7,973 nucleotides of DNA, taken from NCBI GenBank assembly GCA_903917425.1, contig CAIXAQ010000280.1, positions 1-7,973 on the forward strand. The letters run 5' to 3'. The stretch comes from an uncultured Bacteroidales bacterium. Its GTDB lineage: Bacteria > Bacteroidota > Bacteroidia > Bacteroidales > UBA4417. The notes under the pieces were generated by a model that had not been told where the DNA came from, did no database searches, and saw nothing but the letters and a program-made list of their open reading frames with translations. A program made the position numbers and the translations under genes. Position 1 is the stretch's first letter, and every line of letters starts with the position of its first letter. Positions 1 through 6,015 of the stretch are shown piece by piece.

Positions 1-547
1 GCTCGCGAACATCAAGTAAAAGCGCATTCGTATTAGTACTTAATGCTTTTACGGATGCCATATCAATGTCCATTGCCGGATTGATTGTTGGGGTATACGC
101 AGTTGCTTTCAGCGTAACTGACGTTGCGGTCATAGGTACACGTGCGGCTTCCATTTGCCCCGCTTCTTTATGAAGTAAAGTTACATCGGTTGCACCCAGG
201 TACTTCAGCACCCACCAAACACGGCTGTTGTATTTTTGCGAACCATCGTCGTATACTATAATTTTCGAGGTGTTGCTCACTCCTTTTTTACCGAAAACAG
301 ATGCCAATTCCTCGGTTGACAAAAACTGTCCTTCTACCGGCCCCGTCTTGTAAAGGCTCTTGTGCGGAATATTGATGGCTCCCTGTATATGCTGTTTGGC
401 ATACACATCTGTGGCTTGCACGTCGATAACCACCATTGCTTTATTGGTTTTAAGCTCCGATGCGAAGTCCTTTGCAGATATGGAAACCTGAGCACCAGCG
501 TATAGGCATGTAAACAATACTACCAGGCTTAATACTATTCTTCTCAT
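1..547 (-). CDS. Exported tandem-rhodanese thiosulfate sulfurtransferase (3' end outside window)
   Basis: The reading frame is open from the ATG at 547-545 to the window edge (182 codons), so the C-terminus is missing. Residues 1-20 form a signal peptide (MRRIV, hydrophobic core, AGA-Q cleavage site). Residues about 22-135 make one rhodanese domain: VVIDVQATDVYAKQHIQGAINIP (39-61) in part gives the ID...Y..-HI-GA.NIP pattern, and KIIVYDDG followed by SRVWWVLKYLGA (95-119) matches the SseA/TST two-domain family. An Asp stands where an active Cys would be, as is usual for the inactive N-terminal domain of this family. A second domain begins at LLLDVRE (176-182); its catalytic Cys would lie off-window. 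Family knowledge: these enzymes move sulfane sulfur from thiosulfate or 3-mercaptopyruvate to thiol or cyanide acceptors. Export implies a periplasmic site. It is the last visible gene of the minus-strand set, 51 nt after the porin stop, with an A-rich leader. Confidence 0.88.
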   Translation of the reverse strand, partial: MRRIVLSLVVLFTCLYAGAQVSISAKDFASELKTNKAMVVIDVQATDVYAKQHIQGAINIPHKSLYKTGPVEGQFLSTEELASVFGKKGVSNTSKIIVYDDGSQKYNSRVWWVLKYLGATDVTLLHKEAGQMEAARVPMTATSVTLKATAYTPTINPAMDIDMASVKALSTNTNALLLDVRE

Positions 548-598
548 TTTTTTTATTTTTGCTTTTTATTTATAAAAGTTAACCGTTATGACTCTGCC

Positions 599-1726
599 TT
601 AATTCAGTTTAACCTGTATTTGCATTAGGAACATGTCGTTAGGTACTTCGTTATAGTTAACAATGTCAGTCGAAGAACTGCCTTCGATATTAGATATGTA
701 GTTGAACTGTAACCGCACCCAGTCGTTTGGATAATAATTCAACCCGAATGTCATTGCCGATTGGCGGTAAGCGGTATGATCAAAGTCTTCCTTATCCATA
801 TCCGGATCGTATGTCTCGTATTTTACAAGCGGCATCAGTTTCCATTTGGTGTTGTACATAAGTTGTGCAAAGTAACCATTGCTCTTAAAATTGCCTGCTA
901 CAAGTTCGGGAGTAGCACCGCATCCACCACCAATAAGTTTGGATCCGTTATCGCCGCCATAAATATATTCGCCCTGAAGTATGAAATTGTATTTCTTCAA
1001 GGTGATATCGCCGCCATAACGCATGCGTTCATCCATTTTTGTGATGGTTGGATCTGCATTTTTCTGCTTGCCAAATTGGTAGCTTCCGCCTACGCTGATC
1101 CAGTCGAAGGGAGCTATTACCAGCCGGCCGATAAAATCTTTGGCGCGATCGATATCGTATACATTTCTACCGGTTCCGTTGGTGATCGACAATGTATAGG
1201 ATAAAATATTCTCCTTTTCGAGACCGAAAAATTTCTTTGTCCCGGTACTTCCACTCATCATTATTCCCAGGTCCCGGTCCGGAGAAGTGAGTTCGTTCAC
1301 TACTTTCGAACGGTTAATGGTGTATAAATCCTGGCATCCCGTTGCTCCAAGCTCAAGGCCGAAAGGTTTTTTAAATTGTCCCATCGAAATTTTAAACCAG
1401 GGTTTAAAACGATTGTAAGTTACAAAAGCATCAAGCAGGTAAGGACCATTCTGAAATGAGCTGAATTCAGCCATTACATAATACGAGAAATCGTAAGGAA
1501 TATTTCCTGTGACGCCCAGGCGTGCCCTGCGGAAATAAAATCCCATATCATTTTTTGATGAGCCATCCGCATTTTCGCCATTAAATGCAATCTTATATTC
1601 AGGCTGAATATACCCAATAACGGAAACCCCGCCCGAAGCCGACGCAGGCTCCATACAACCTTGTGCATTTGCTTGTACAAATGAAAACAAAGTGAAAATT
1701 ATTAGTATTGAAAAAGTTTTTTTCAT
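599..1726 (-). CDS. Outer-membrane porin, OprO/OprP (phosphate-selective porin) family
   Basis: A 375-residue protein with a type I signal peptide (MKKTFS, hydrophobic stretch, A-N-A before Q22). The mature part is rich in alternating aromatic and polar beta strands. Family-typical landmarks are FYFRRARLGVTG (63-74), MGQFKKPFGLE (115-125) and DRDLGIMMSG (150-159), which match the Porin_O_P family, as does the length. The protein should form a beta-barrel pore in the outer membrane. OprP itself is phosphate-specific, but Bacteroidota members are diverse, so no substrate can be read from the sequence. It lies between two exported rhodanese genes on the same strand (69 nt after one, 51 nt before the other). 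That placement suggests it admits or exports a small anion, perhaps thiosulfate or another sulfur oxyanion; this is inference from context. It carries cysteines at 24, 131 and 269. The ATG at 1726 is chosen because it gives a complete signal peptide. Confidence 0.9.
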   Translation of the reverse strand: MKKTFSILIIFTLFSFVQANAQGCMEPASASGGVSVIGYIQPEYKIAFNGENADGSSKNDMGFYFRRARLGVTGNIPYDFSYYVMAEFSSFQNGPYLLDAFVTYNRFKPWFKISMGQFKKPFGLELGATGCQDLYTINRSKVVNELTSPDRDLGIMMSGSTGTKKFFGLEKENILSYTLSITNGTGRNVYDIDRAKDFIGRLVIAPFDWISVGGSYQFGKQKNADPTITKMDERMRYGGDITLKKYNFILQGEYIYGGDNGSKLIGGGCGATPELVAGNFKSNGYFAQLMYNTKWKLMPLVKYETYDPDMDKEDFDHTAYRQSAMTFGLNYYPNDWVRLQFNYISNIEGSSSTDIVNYNEVPNDMFLMQIQVKLN

Positions 1727-1742
1727 CCGGTTGGTTTTTATA

Positions 1743-1772
1743 AAGGGGAAGAATCCACAGATCCTTCCCCTT
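1743..1772 (-). terminator. Intercistronic hairpin between rhodanese lipoprotein and porin genes
   Basis: A perfect 9-bp inverted repeat, AAGGGGAAG (1743-1751) and CTTCCCCTT (1764-1772), continues past one A:C mismatch into three more pairs (ATC/GAT) closing a 4-nt loop. On the minus strand it begins 23 nt after the lipoprotein stop and ends 16 nt before the porin ATG. The T-run after it is short (TTTATAAAAACC), so full rho-independent termination is doubtful. It could be a leaky terminator, an mRNA-processing or stabilising hairpin, or a structure affecting porin translation. Confidence 0.45.
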
Positions 1773-1795
1773 CAGGTAAAAAATAAAAGATCCGA

Positions 1796-2809
1796 TTAGT
1801 TAGGCACAACGGCCCAGTTTTTAGCTCCCGGGTAAACAGATTTTTTCGCAGTTTTCATAGGAGAGTAAACCATATGATTAGCTCCGAAAGAAATGCTTTT
1901 TGTGTTGTATCCCAATACGTTAAGCCAGAATGTTGCGATACTTGAGGTTTGACCGGTATAGCAATATACAAGTTCTGTTGATGCAGGATCGAAGGCTTTA
2001 ACCAGGTCGCCGGCCAGGGCAATTGTAGGTACATTGAATGCTCCTGAAAAATGTCCCAAAGCTAAATAATCAGCATTGACCCAGTAGTTAACAATCTTAT
2101 AAGTCGCAGTATTTGCCAGAACATCGTCACCAATAGCTGGTGTAAATCCGGCATTAAGAACTGCCTGAACGCGCTCTGCCAGTATGGTGGCACCATCTGT
2201 AGAAGTTGATGTCCACACTGGTTCGTCAAAAACACCGTTAGCCGGAGCTGCTGTTGTTACCCAATTCGGGCTGCCAACTGCTTTGTCACCGTTGGCGGCA
2301 ACTTCAACTCCTGAGTTAGATACCCAGGGACCTTTGTATGTAGCATTCCAGCCGGCCATGCCCCATTTTAAAACTACTGCGTTCTTCCAGCCCAGAAGGC
2401 GTAAAGCCATCACAGCCTGCCCTGCGGTCTGACCTGTATAACAAACCACCAGGATTTTGGCATCTTTTGCTACTGCTGTTGTGGTAACTTTAGTAATAAT
2501 ATCTTTCAATACGACGTTGGTTGCATCCTTTATATGGCCGGCAGCAAAATCAGATGCTGAGCGAAGGTCGAAAATAGTGTATCCTGGCAAGGTTCCATTA
2601 ACCGAGTCGACTATACCGCCCATACCGGTCGATTTTGGGTCGACAATCCAAGATGTAGCCAATGCCGGCAAATCGAGATTGTTGGTAACCATGTAGGATT
2701 TTAATGTAACATACGCATTTACAGCATCGGGTGCATCTTCCTTACATGAAGATAAAAACAGCACGGGCACGAACGCGAGAGCGATTGCAAATCTGATCAG
2801 CTTTTTCAT
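1796..2809 (-). CDS. Lipoprotein with two rhodanese-like domains
   Basis: A 337-residue protein. Residues 1-22 are a lipoprotein signal peptide with lipobox L-S-S-C (Cys22), followed by K-E-D, so it is probably anchored in the outer membrane. Rhodanese domain 1 (about 60-160) has YTIFDLRSASDFAAGHI (77-93) and the active loop CYTGQT with Cys123, then GW...VVLKWGMAGW (140-154). Domain 2 (about 205-315) has the same loop CYTGQT with Cys283. In it, the usual IDxR strand is replaced by KIVNYWVNADY (238-248), although GHFSGAFNVP (252-261) is intact. Both domains therefore keep a candidate persulfide-forming cysteine. Rhodanese domains carry sulfane sulfur on that cysteine; the physiological donor and acceptor here are unknown. 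It is the first gene of the minus-strand set and diverges from a Crp-type regulator. The A-rich leader and signal peptide fix the ATG at 2809. Confidence 0.9.
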   Translation of the reverse strand: MKKLIRFAIALAFVPVLFLSSCKEDAPDAVNAYVTLKSYMVTNNLDLPALATSWIVDPKSTGMGGIVDSVNGTLPGYTIFDLRSASDFAAGHIKDATNVVLKDIITKVTTTAVAKDAKILVVCYTGQTAGQAVMALRLLGWKNAVVLKWGMAGWNATYKGPWVSNSGVEVAANGDKAVGSPNWVTTAAPANGVFDEPVWTSTSTDGATILAERVQAVLNAGFTPAIGDDVLANTATYKIVNYWVNADYLALGHFSGAFNVPTIALAGDLVKAFDPASTELVYCYTGQTSSIATFWLNVLGYNTKSISFGANHMVYSPMKTAKKSVYPGAKNWAVVPN

Positions 2810-2885
2810 AATTTTTTTTTTGATTTTTTGGTTTGTGAATTTGTTATAGGTTGATTAAGTGATTTTTGCATTGTTATTCAGTTCA

Positions 2886-2893
2886 CAAAGCTA
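2886..2893 (-). promoter_or_regulatory. Bacteroidota-type -7 box for the rhodanese-porin gene set
   Basis: Read on the minus strand this is TAGCTTTG, a perfect match to the TAnnTTTG -7 element of the Bacteroidota primary sigma factor. A degenerate -33 element (TTTC or TTTT within GTTTTC, near 2915-2919) sits 21-22 nt upstream; the consensus is TTTG at about 19-21 nt. The predicted transcript would start near 2880 with a leader of about 70 nt before the ATG at 2809. The match is direct; the function is inferred. Confidence 0.5.
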
Positions 2894-2989
2894 TTCCCAA
2901 TCCGGTGCAGTAATGAAAACTTTTATATTGGTTGCAATGGCAAAAAAACTGAGTTTCATCAATAAAAACATGACGCAGATCATAAAAAT

Positions 2990-3022
2990 ATGAATTTAAA
3001 GTGTACTTTTATCCCGAAATAA
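2990..3022 (+). other. Possible 10-codon leader ORF before the Crp-type regulator
   Basis: An ATG at 2990 opens a short frame reading MNLKCTFIPK that ends in TAA at 3020-3022, 11 nt before the ATG of the regulator gene and in a different frame from it. Bacteroidota initiation does not need a Shine-Dalgarno site, so translation is possible. However, a frame this short arises easily by chance, and it may not be inside the transcript if the promoter lies close to 3004. Confidence 0.15.
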
Positions 3023-3033
3023 AATCTGCTCTT

Positions 3034-3726
3034 ATGCCTTATACCGATCTCGATACTTGTGTGTCATTTGTTTACGAGCTTTCGTGCTTCGACCTGTTAA
3101 CCGAAGAAGAAAGGGAGTTGGTAAACACCCAATCGGTGCTGGTTAACTACAAGAAAGGTGAGATGGTTTGCAAACAGGGTTCTTTTGCTTCGCACATTAT
3201 GTACCTCGAAAAAGGACTGGTAAAAGTTTACCTGGAAGGGAATCCCAAAGATTTAATCCTGACAATTACCCCGCAGAAAAACCTGATGGGTCTGCAGTCG
3301 CTTTACGAAGGCAATAATACCTTCCTGTACAGCATTTCCACTTATACTGAAACTGTGGTTCGGTTAATTGATATTCAGATATTTAAGCAGCTGCTAAAGC
3401 AAAACCCTCAGTTTGCATACAGGGTAATTAACATACTGAATGAGAGCACATCGCAGTCGTATGGTCGCTTTTTCAGCCTCACACAAAAACAATTGCATGG
3501 CCGGTTGGCCGATATTTTACTTTGTCTATCGCGCAAGATTTTTAAGTCCGAAACTTTCGATTTGCCCCTTACACGCAGCGACCTGAGCGAACTTACAAGC
3601 ATGTCGACAGAAAGCGTAATCCGGATTTTGAAGGATTTTAAAGACGACGGAATTATTGATATCAGCAACAAATCCATATCGCTACTCGATTTGCCAAGGC
3701 TTGATACGATAAGTAAGAAAGGTTAG
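3034..3726 (+). CDS. Crp/Fnr-family transcriptional regulator
   Basis: A 230-residue protein from the ATG at 3034. The frame could start 11 codons earlier at GTG 3001, but the ATG gives the usual family length and N-terminus. Residues about 18-125 form the cyclic-nucleotide-binding-type beta roll: YKKGEMVCKQG (39-49), IMYLEKGLVKVY (55-66), then LMGLQSLY (84-91). A dimerisation helix covers about 126-150. A winged helix-turn-helix spans about 178-210 (LTRSDLSELTSMSTESVIRI, then DGIIDI). The RxS-type cAMP phosphate-binding motif is not recognisable. The four-cysteine [4Fe-4S] pattern of FNR is also absent (Cys at 9, 18, 46 and 164 only). Ligand or signal is therefore unknown. It is transcribed away from the exported rhodanese and porin genes and is the obvious candidate to regulate them and itself; that link is inferred from position only. 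Confidence 0.9.
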   Translation: MPYTDLDTCVSFVYELSCFDLLTEEERELVNTQSVLVNYKKGEMVCKQGSFASHIMYLEKGLVKVYLEGNPKDLILTITPQKNLMGLQSLYEGNNTFLYSISTYTETVVRLIDIQIFKQLLKQNPQFAYRVINILNESTSQSYGRFFSLTQKQLHGRLADILLCLSRKIFKSETFDLPLTRSDLSELTSMSTESVIRILKDFKDDGIIDISNKSISLLDLPRLDTISKKG

Positions 3727-3737
3727 GAGGTTTGATT

Positions 3738-3807
3738 GATGTGGGATGTGGGATGTATGATGTGGGATGTATGATGTGGGATGTATGATGTAGGATGTGG
3801 GATGTGT
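3738..3807. repeat. Heptanucleotide tandem array, ten units
   Basis: Ten consecutive 7-bp units begin 11 nt after the regulator stop. Each begins GATGT and ends GG, AT, AG or GT. The order of endings is GG, GG, AT, GG, AT, GG, AT, AG, GG, GT, so part of the array has a 14-bp higher-order period. There are no spacers. On the minus strand it reads as CATCCCA/CATACAT-like units and encodes a low-complexity TSYI/HPTSY-type frame that is not a gene. It looks like a slippage-prone satellite in the 3' flank of the regulator. Confidence 0.9.
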
Positions 3808-3860
3808 ACTGGAATGCCGATTTAAATTAAAAACCGGAATGAAATTTTTTTCACATGTGG

Positions 3861-3897
3861 CCCTTCGCCCTGTCACCCCTTCACCCCTCGCCCTGTC
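3861..3897. repeat. Short C-rich direct repeats
   Basis: TCGCCCTGTC occurs at 3865-3874 and again at 3888-3897, a period of 23. Two head-to-tail copies of TCACCCCT (3873-3880 and 3881-3888) lie between and overlap them. The plus strand of this patch is almost pure pyrimidine with very few A or G. It is a second simple-sequence patch close to the heptad array and lies just downstream of the small hypothetical gene on the opposite strand. Confidence 0.6.
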
Positions 3898-3912
3898 TTT
3901 CTAAAAAGTATC

Positions 3913-4179
3913 CTATTCTTTTACCCCAATACTTCCACTGATATCACTCAGGCCTATCTGGTTAGCATAAATATCGAGCACATCCGTCAATTCAAGCAGG
4001 ATGACCCGTTCTATTTTGTTATCGGCCTGCCTGTACCATATTTCGGCATAAAAGTCCGAAAGCGTAAAAAGGTGTATGGTATAGAAAAGGTAAATCCGGC
4101 TCATCACATGATTGCCACCTGCTAAAAGCAGTTCTACCTGCCTGAAAATTGTGAGTTTTCGAAAATCGTCGCTTTTCAC
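3913..4179 (-). CDS. Small hypothetical protein, Bacteroidota-type
   Basis: An 88-residue frame starting at GTG 4179; an in-frame TGA lies seven codons further upstream. An internal ATG at 4104 would give 63 residues, but the extra N-terminal part (RQVELLLAGGNHVMSR) looks coding. The core runs TIHLFTLSDFYAEIWYRQ, then NKIERV, then DVLDIYANQIGLSDI. It alternates hydrophobic and charged residues as a small antiparallel sheet plus one helix would. From memory, similar short proteins with an L-DFYVE-WY motif are widespread and uncharacterised in Bacteroidota; this was not checked. No signal peptide, membrane segment or catalytic motif is seen. It stands alone between repeats and a possible remnant. 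A truncated N-terminus is possible. Confidence 0.55.
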   Translation of the reverse strand: MKSDDFRKLTIFRQVELLLAGGNHVMSRIYLFYTIHLFTLSDFYAEIWYRQADNKIERVILLELTDVLDIYANQIGLSDISGSIGVKE

Positions 4180-4214
4180 CTCGTTTGATATTTGATTTCA
4201 AGCAAAAAATGGTA

Positions 4215-4408
4215 TTGCAAACTAAAGGCTCCCGGGAATCATTTTAAGATTCACAAGCTCCGGAGCCAGAAAAAACAGCTTTCCAGTTTCAACATATTTA
4301 TCTGGGATTGAATGCTTTCTGACATAGTCCAAAGCTGGTGTTGTTGTTATGTGGCTATAAAAAGTGCCGTGCTACCAGATTGTAAATATTTCACTGCTTG
4401 CAAACTAA
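4215..4408. repeat. Pair of 11-bp direct repeats around a possible remnant
   Basis: TTGCAAACTAA occurs at 4215-4225 and at 4398-4408, in the same orientation, 183 bp apart. On the minus strand each copy reads TTAGTTTGCAA, and the left copy contains the stop codon of the remnant frame. An exact 11-bp match at this distance could be a deletion or insertion scar, or chance. Confidence 0.4.
4222..4371 (-). pseudogene. Possible gene remnant, C-terminal 49 codons, family unknown
   Basis: Between an in-frame TAG (4374-4372) and the TAG at 4224-4222, the minus strand reads 49 codons whose composition looks like real protein. It contains TPALDYVRKHSIPDKYVETG (11-30), then KLFFLAPELVNL and ends KMIPGSL. 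There is no ATG or GTG near its beginning, and just upstream the frame is broken by more stops. It therefore resembles the surviving tail of a larger gene rather than an intact small one. I do not recognise the family. Codon choice resembles the neighbouring genes. It could also be a chance open frame. Confidence 0.3.
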
Positions 4409-4839
4409 CAGATACTATTTCAATCAAAGCCCGATTAACAAAAATATAGATTTTTTTCAAAAAAAGCAAACGTCAAAGTGAAATTCTCCAGCGTTTTAAT
4501 AAAAAAATGAGATAGCCATGACTGGATTATAGCACCAATCGAAAATGATATCATGATCAATCTCGCACACTGCATCTGCCCCGAAAAAATAAATAATAAT
4601 AGCTGAAAGACAGGTTCAACCGTTACTATGGAAGGTTGGTCGAAAATGCCCCGGAAGACAGGGGACGGAAGTGGGAAGTTATGCGGAATTTCTTCAATGA
4701 ATATATTTACGCCTGCCACAGATGGATAACTACTTTATTCCCAATAATTTCCTTTCTGGCAGGGTGAAATAGCAAGTTACCAATTCCATCCTTTTTCTGG
4801 CTTCAGCCTTTTGAACTTTCAAAAATTAACCGATTCCAC

Positions 4840-6015
4840 TTATTTATGTGGCCAAAAAGTGGGTTTTACAGTATCGCCCCCGGCGGTGCGACAATCGTAG
4901 CAATAACTATCTAGAATTATCATTGCAAAATAATTTGGGGTTGCATACAGGTAAGCAGGATAAAACGAAGGAGGAATTCCTTTTAACCCGGTTCTCCGGG
5001 GTTCTTCAGACTCGATCCCGCAACCCGGGTCATATTCGGAAGCAAGGTTTTCAACACTATTAATAAAAATACGTTTTGAAGTAACGGTAGCAGCACCGAA
5101 AAATCCAAGTATTTCCTGCCCCGGATTGGTATTGTTATGCATATTCCCTCTGATTACCAAAGGTTGTTTTTCGTATAAACCTCCTTGTTCGTTGCTGTTG
5201 ACGCGTAGCTTTTCCCAGTAATCGAAAGCTGCTTCACTTATAGCATACTGCCTGAGCAACAGGCTATAGCCATACACCAGGCGGGAAGAAGAAACGTTAT
5301 CGACAAAATGAAGTGGGAAAAAGTTATACTTGTTCTGAGACATATTTTTCGTGGTCAGGGTGAAAACATTATTCACCAAAGCCGTTTTCCAGCATACCTG
5401 TCGCGAATGATCGGGTGGCAATACATGATGAAGCGTGCCATCGTACCACCATTCGATAGGATAAACGGCATGATATTCCCACGATTCGGTTGCTTCCCAC
5501 CTAAAATAACGGCTATCAATGTTTTGTGCATCCAGATCGGTATAAAACTGTATTCCCCTGGTGGCAATATATGGGTTGTTGGAGGGTATAGTATCCAATA
5601 AATAATAAACTGAATCCACTTCAGGACCATCGTGAATCTGATCGAAACCGGAAACTATATTCACACCTCCAGGTAACAGAATATCAACTTTAAACGAGGT
5701 TCCGATTGTAAGGTTGGTTTGCGGGATTGCCACTTCGTAATTTCCATCCTGTTTATCAGTTGCAGGATATGAATTACCCTTGTCATCCATTATTTTAACA
5801 GTGCAACCTGTAACAGCGATGTATCTCGACATACTTACCGGGGATGTAGTTGATACGTTAACACGCTGAATATCATCACCCCTGTTAACCTGGCCAGTTA
5901 CAACAAACTTTACAGCATCCTTGCTTTCTATTTCAGGATCGTATCGTTTAATGCAGGAAGCAAGCACAACTAACAGCAGCGTAATTATGAATAAGATTTT
6001 ATTTAGATGCTTCAA
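4840..6015 (-). CDS. DUF4249 lipoprotein, second copy (TonB-receptor partner)
   Basis: A 391-residue protein with a lipoprotein signal peptide (lipobox L-A-S-C, Cys21), so it is probably an outer-membrane, surface-facing lipoprotein. CIKRYDPEI (21-29) followed by KFVVTGQV (36-43) is the typical DUF4249 beginning. Landmarks are FKVDILLPGG (108-117), FDQIHDGP (124-131), RYFRWEAT (169-176), FPLHFVDN (233-240) and EQGGLYEKQPL (276-286). The C-terminal CYDC (372-375) precedes a KPTFWP tail. Genes of this family sit beside TonB-dependent receptors in Bacteroidota and are thought to help the receptor bind or import its substrate; the substrate is unknown. It is a close paralogue of the upstream gene but has an extra segment (about 183-204, rich in W, Y and H) and a longer, more hydrophobic pre-C-terminal part (about 340-371). 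It lies 88 bp after its paralogue on the same strand. Confidence 0.88.
   Translation of the reverse strand: MKHLNKILFIITLLLVVLASCIKRYDPEIESKDAVKFVVTGQVNRGDDIQRVNVSTTSPVSMSRYIAVTGCTVKIMDDKGNSYPATDKQDGNYEVAIPQTNLTIGTSFKVDILLPGGVNIVSGFDQIHDGPEVDSVYYLLDTIPSNNPYIATRGIQFYTDLDAQNIDSRYFRWEATESWEYHAVYPIEWWYDGTLHHVLPPDHSRQVCWKTALVNNVFTLTTKNMSQNKYNFFPLHFVDNVSSSRLVYGYSLLLRQYAISEAAFDYWEKLRVNSNEQGGLYEKQPLVIRGNMHNNTNPGQEILGFFGAATVTSKRIFINSVENLASEYDPGCGIESEEPRRTGLKGIPPSFYPAYLYATPNYFAMIILDSYCYDCRTAGGDTVKPTFWPHK

Larger units (their letters stand above)
2810..3033. promoter_or_regulatory. Divergent intergenic control region with inverted repeats
   Basis: This region separates the leftward rhodanese lipoprotein gene from the rightward regulator gene. 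Two inverted repeats stand out. TTTGTGAA (2832-2839) pairs with TTCACAAA (2882-2889) at a spacing of 42 nt, and the second arm overlaps the leftward -7 box. TTGC-N4-GCAA lies at 2932-2943, upstream of that promoter, where a Crp-type activator could sit. For the rightward gene only imperfect -7 candidates are seen: TATATTGG (2924-2931) and TACTTTTA (3004-3011). Operator function is inference. Confidence 0.35.
4180..4839. other. Gene-poor interval, probably decayed DNA
   Basis: No gene of normal length is supported across these 660 bases. The left third contains a possible minus-strand gene remnant (4222-4371) and an 11-bp direct repeat (4215-4225 and 4398-4408). The rest holds only frames lacking good starts or a family signature. 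A 94-codon minus-strand frame from GTG 4719 to 4435 looks like chance. An AT-rich self-complementary stretch (TTTTGAA-CT-TTCAAAA, 4809-4824) lies 16 nt after the DUF4249 stop. It has a loop too small and a tail too weak to call a terminator. Confidence 0.5.

Noticed and set aside
761..1204. Long plus-strand frame opposite the porin gene
   Set aside because: It is antisense to a clear porin coding region and shows no family motif; a shadow frame.
3001..3033. GTG start for the Crp-type regulator
   Set aside because: The 11 extra residues are not needed for the family length and the ATG at 3034 is a better start; the GTG remains possible.
3034..3726. FNR-type oxygen sensor
   Set aside because: The N-terminal cysteine cluster needed for a [4Fe-4S] centre is not present.
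3738..3807. CRISPR-like array
   Set aside because: Units are 7 bp with no spacers; this is a simple tandem repeat.
3682..3876. 64-codon minus-strand frame over the heptad repeats
   Set aside because: Its protein is a low-complexity HPTSYI-type string produced by the 7-bp satellite and it overlaps the end of the regulator gene.
4019..4201. 60-codon minus-strand frame overlapping the small hypothetical gene
   Set aside because: It starts at TTG and is a frame-shifted shadow; the other frame has the protein-like pattern.
4227..4267. GGCTCC...GGAGCC hairpin as a terminator
   Set aside because: The arms are 29 nt apart with no T-run on either strand in the right place, and they fall inside the possible remnant frame; probably a local palindrome.
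4435..4719. 94-codon minus-strand frame starting at GTG
   Set aside because: No recognisable motif, no leader features, poor codon pattern and many rare aromatic runs; nothing upstream or downstream supports it.
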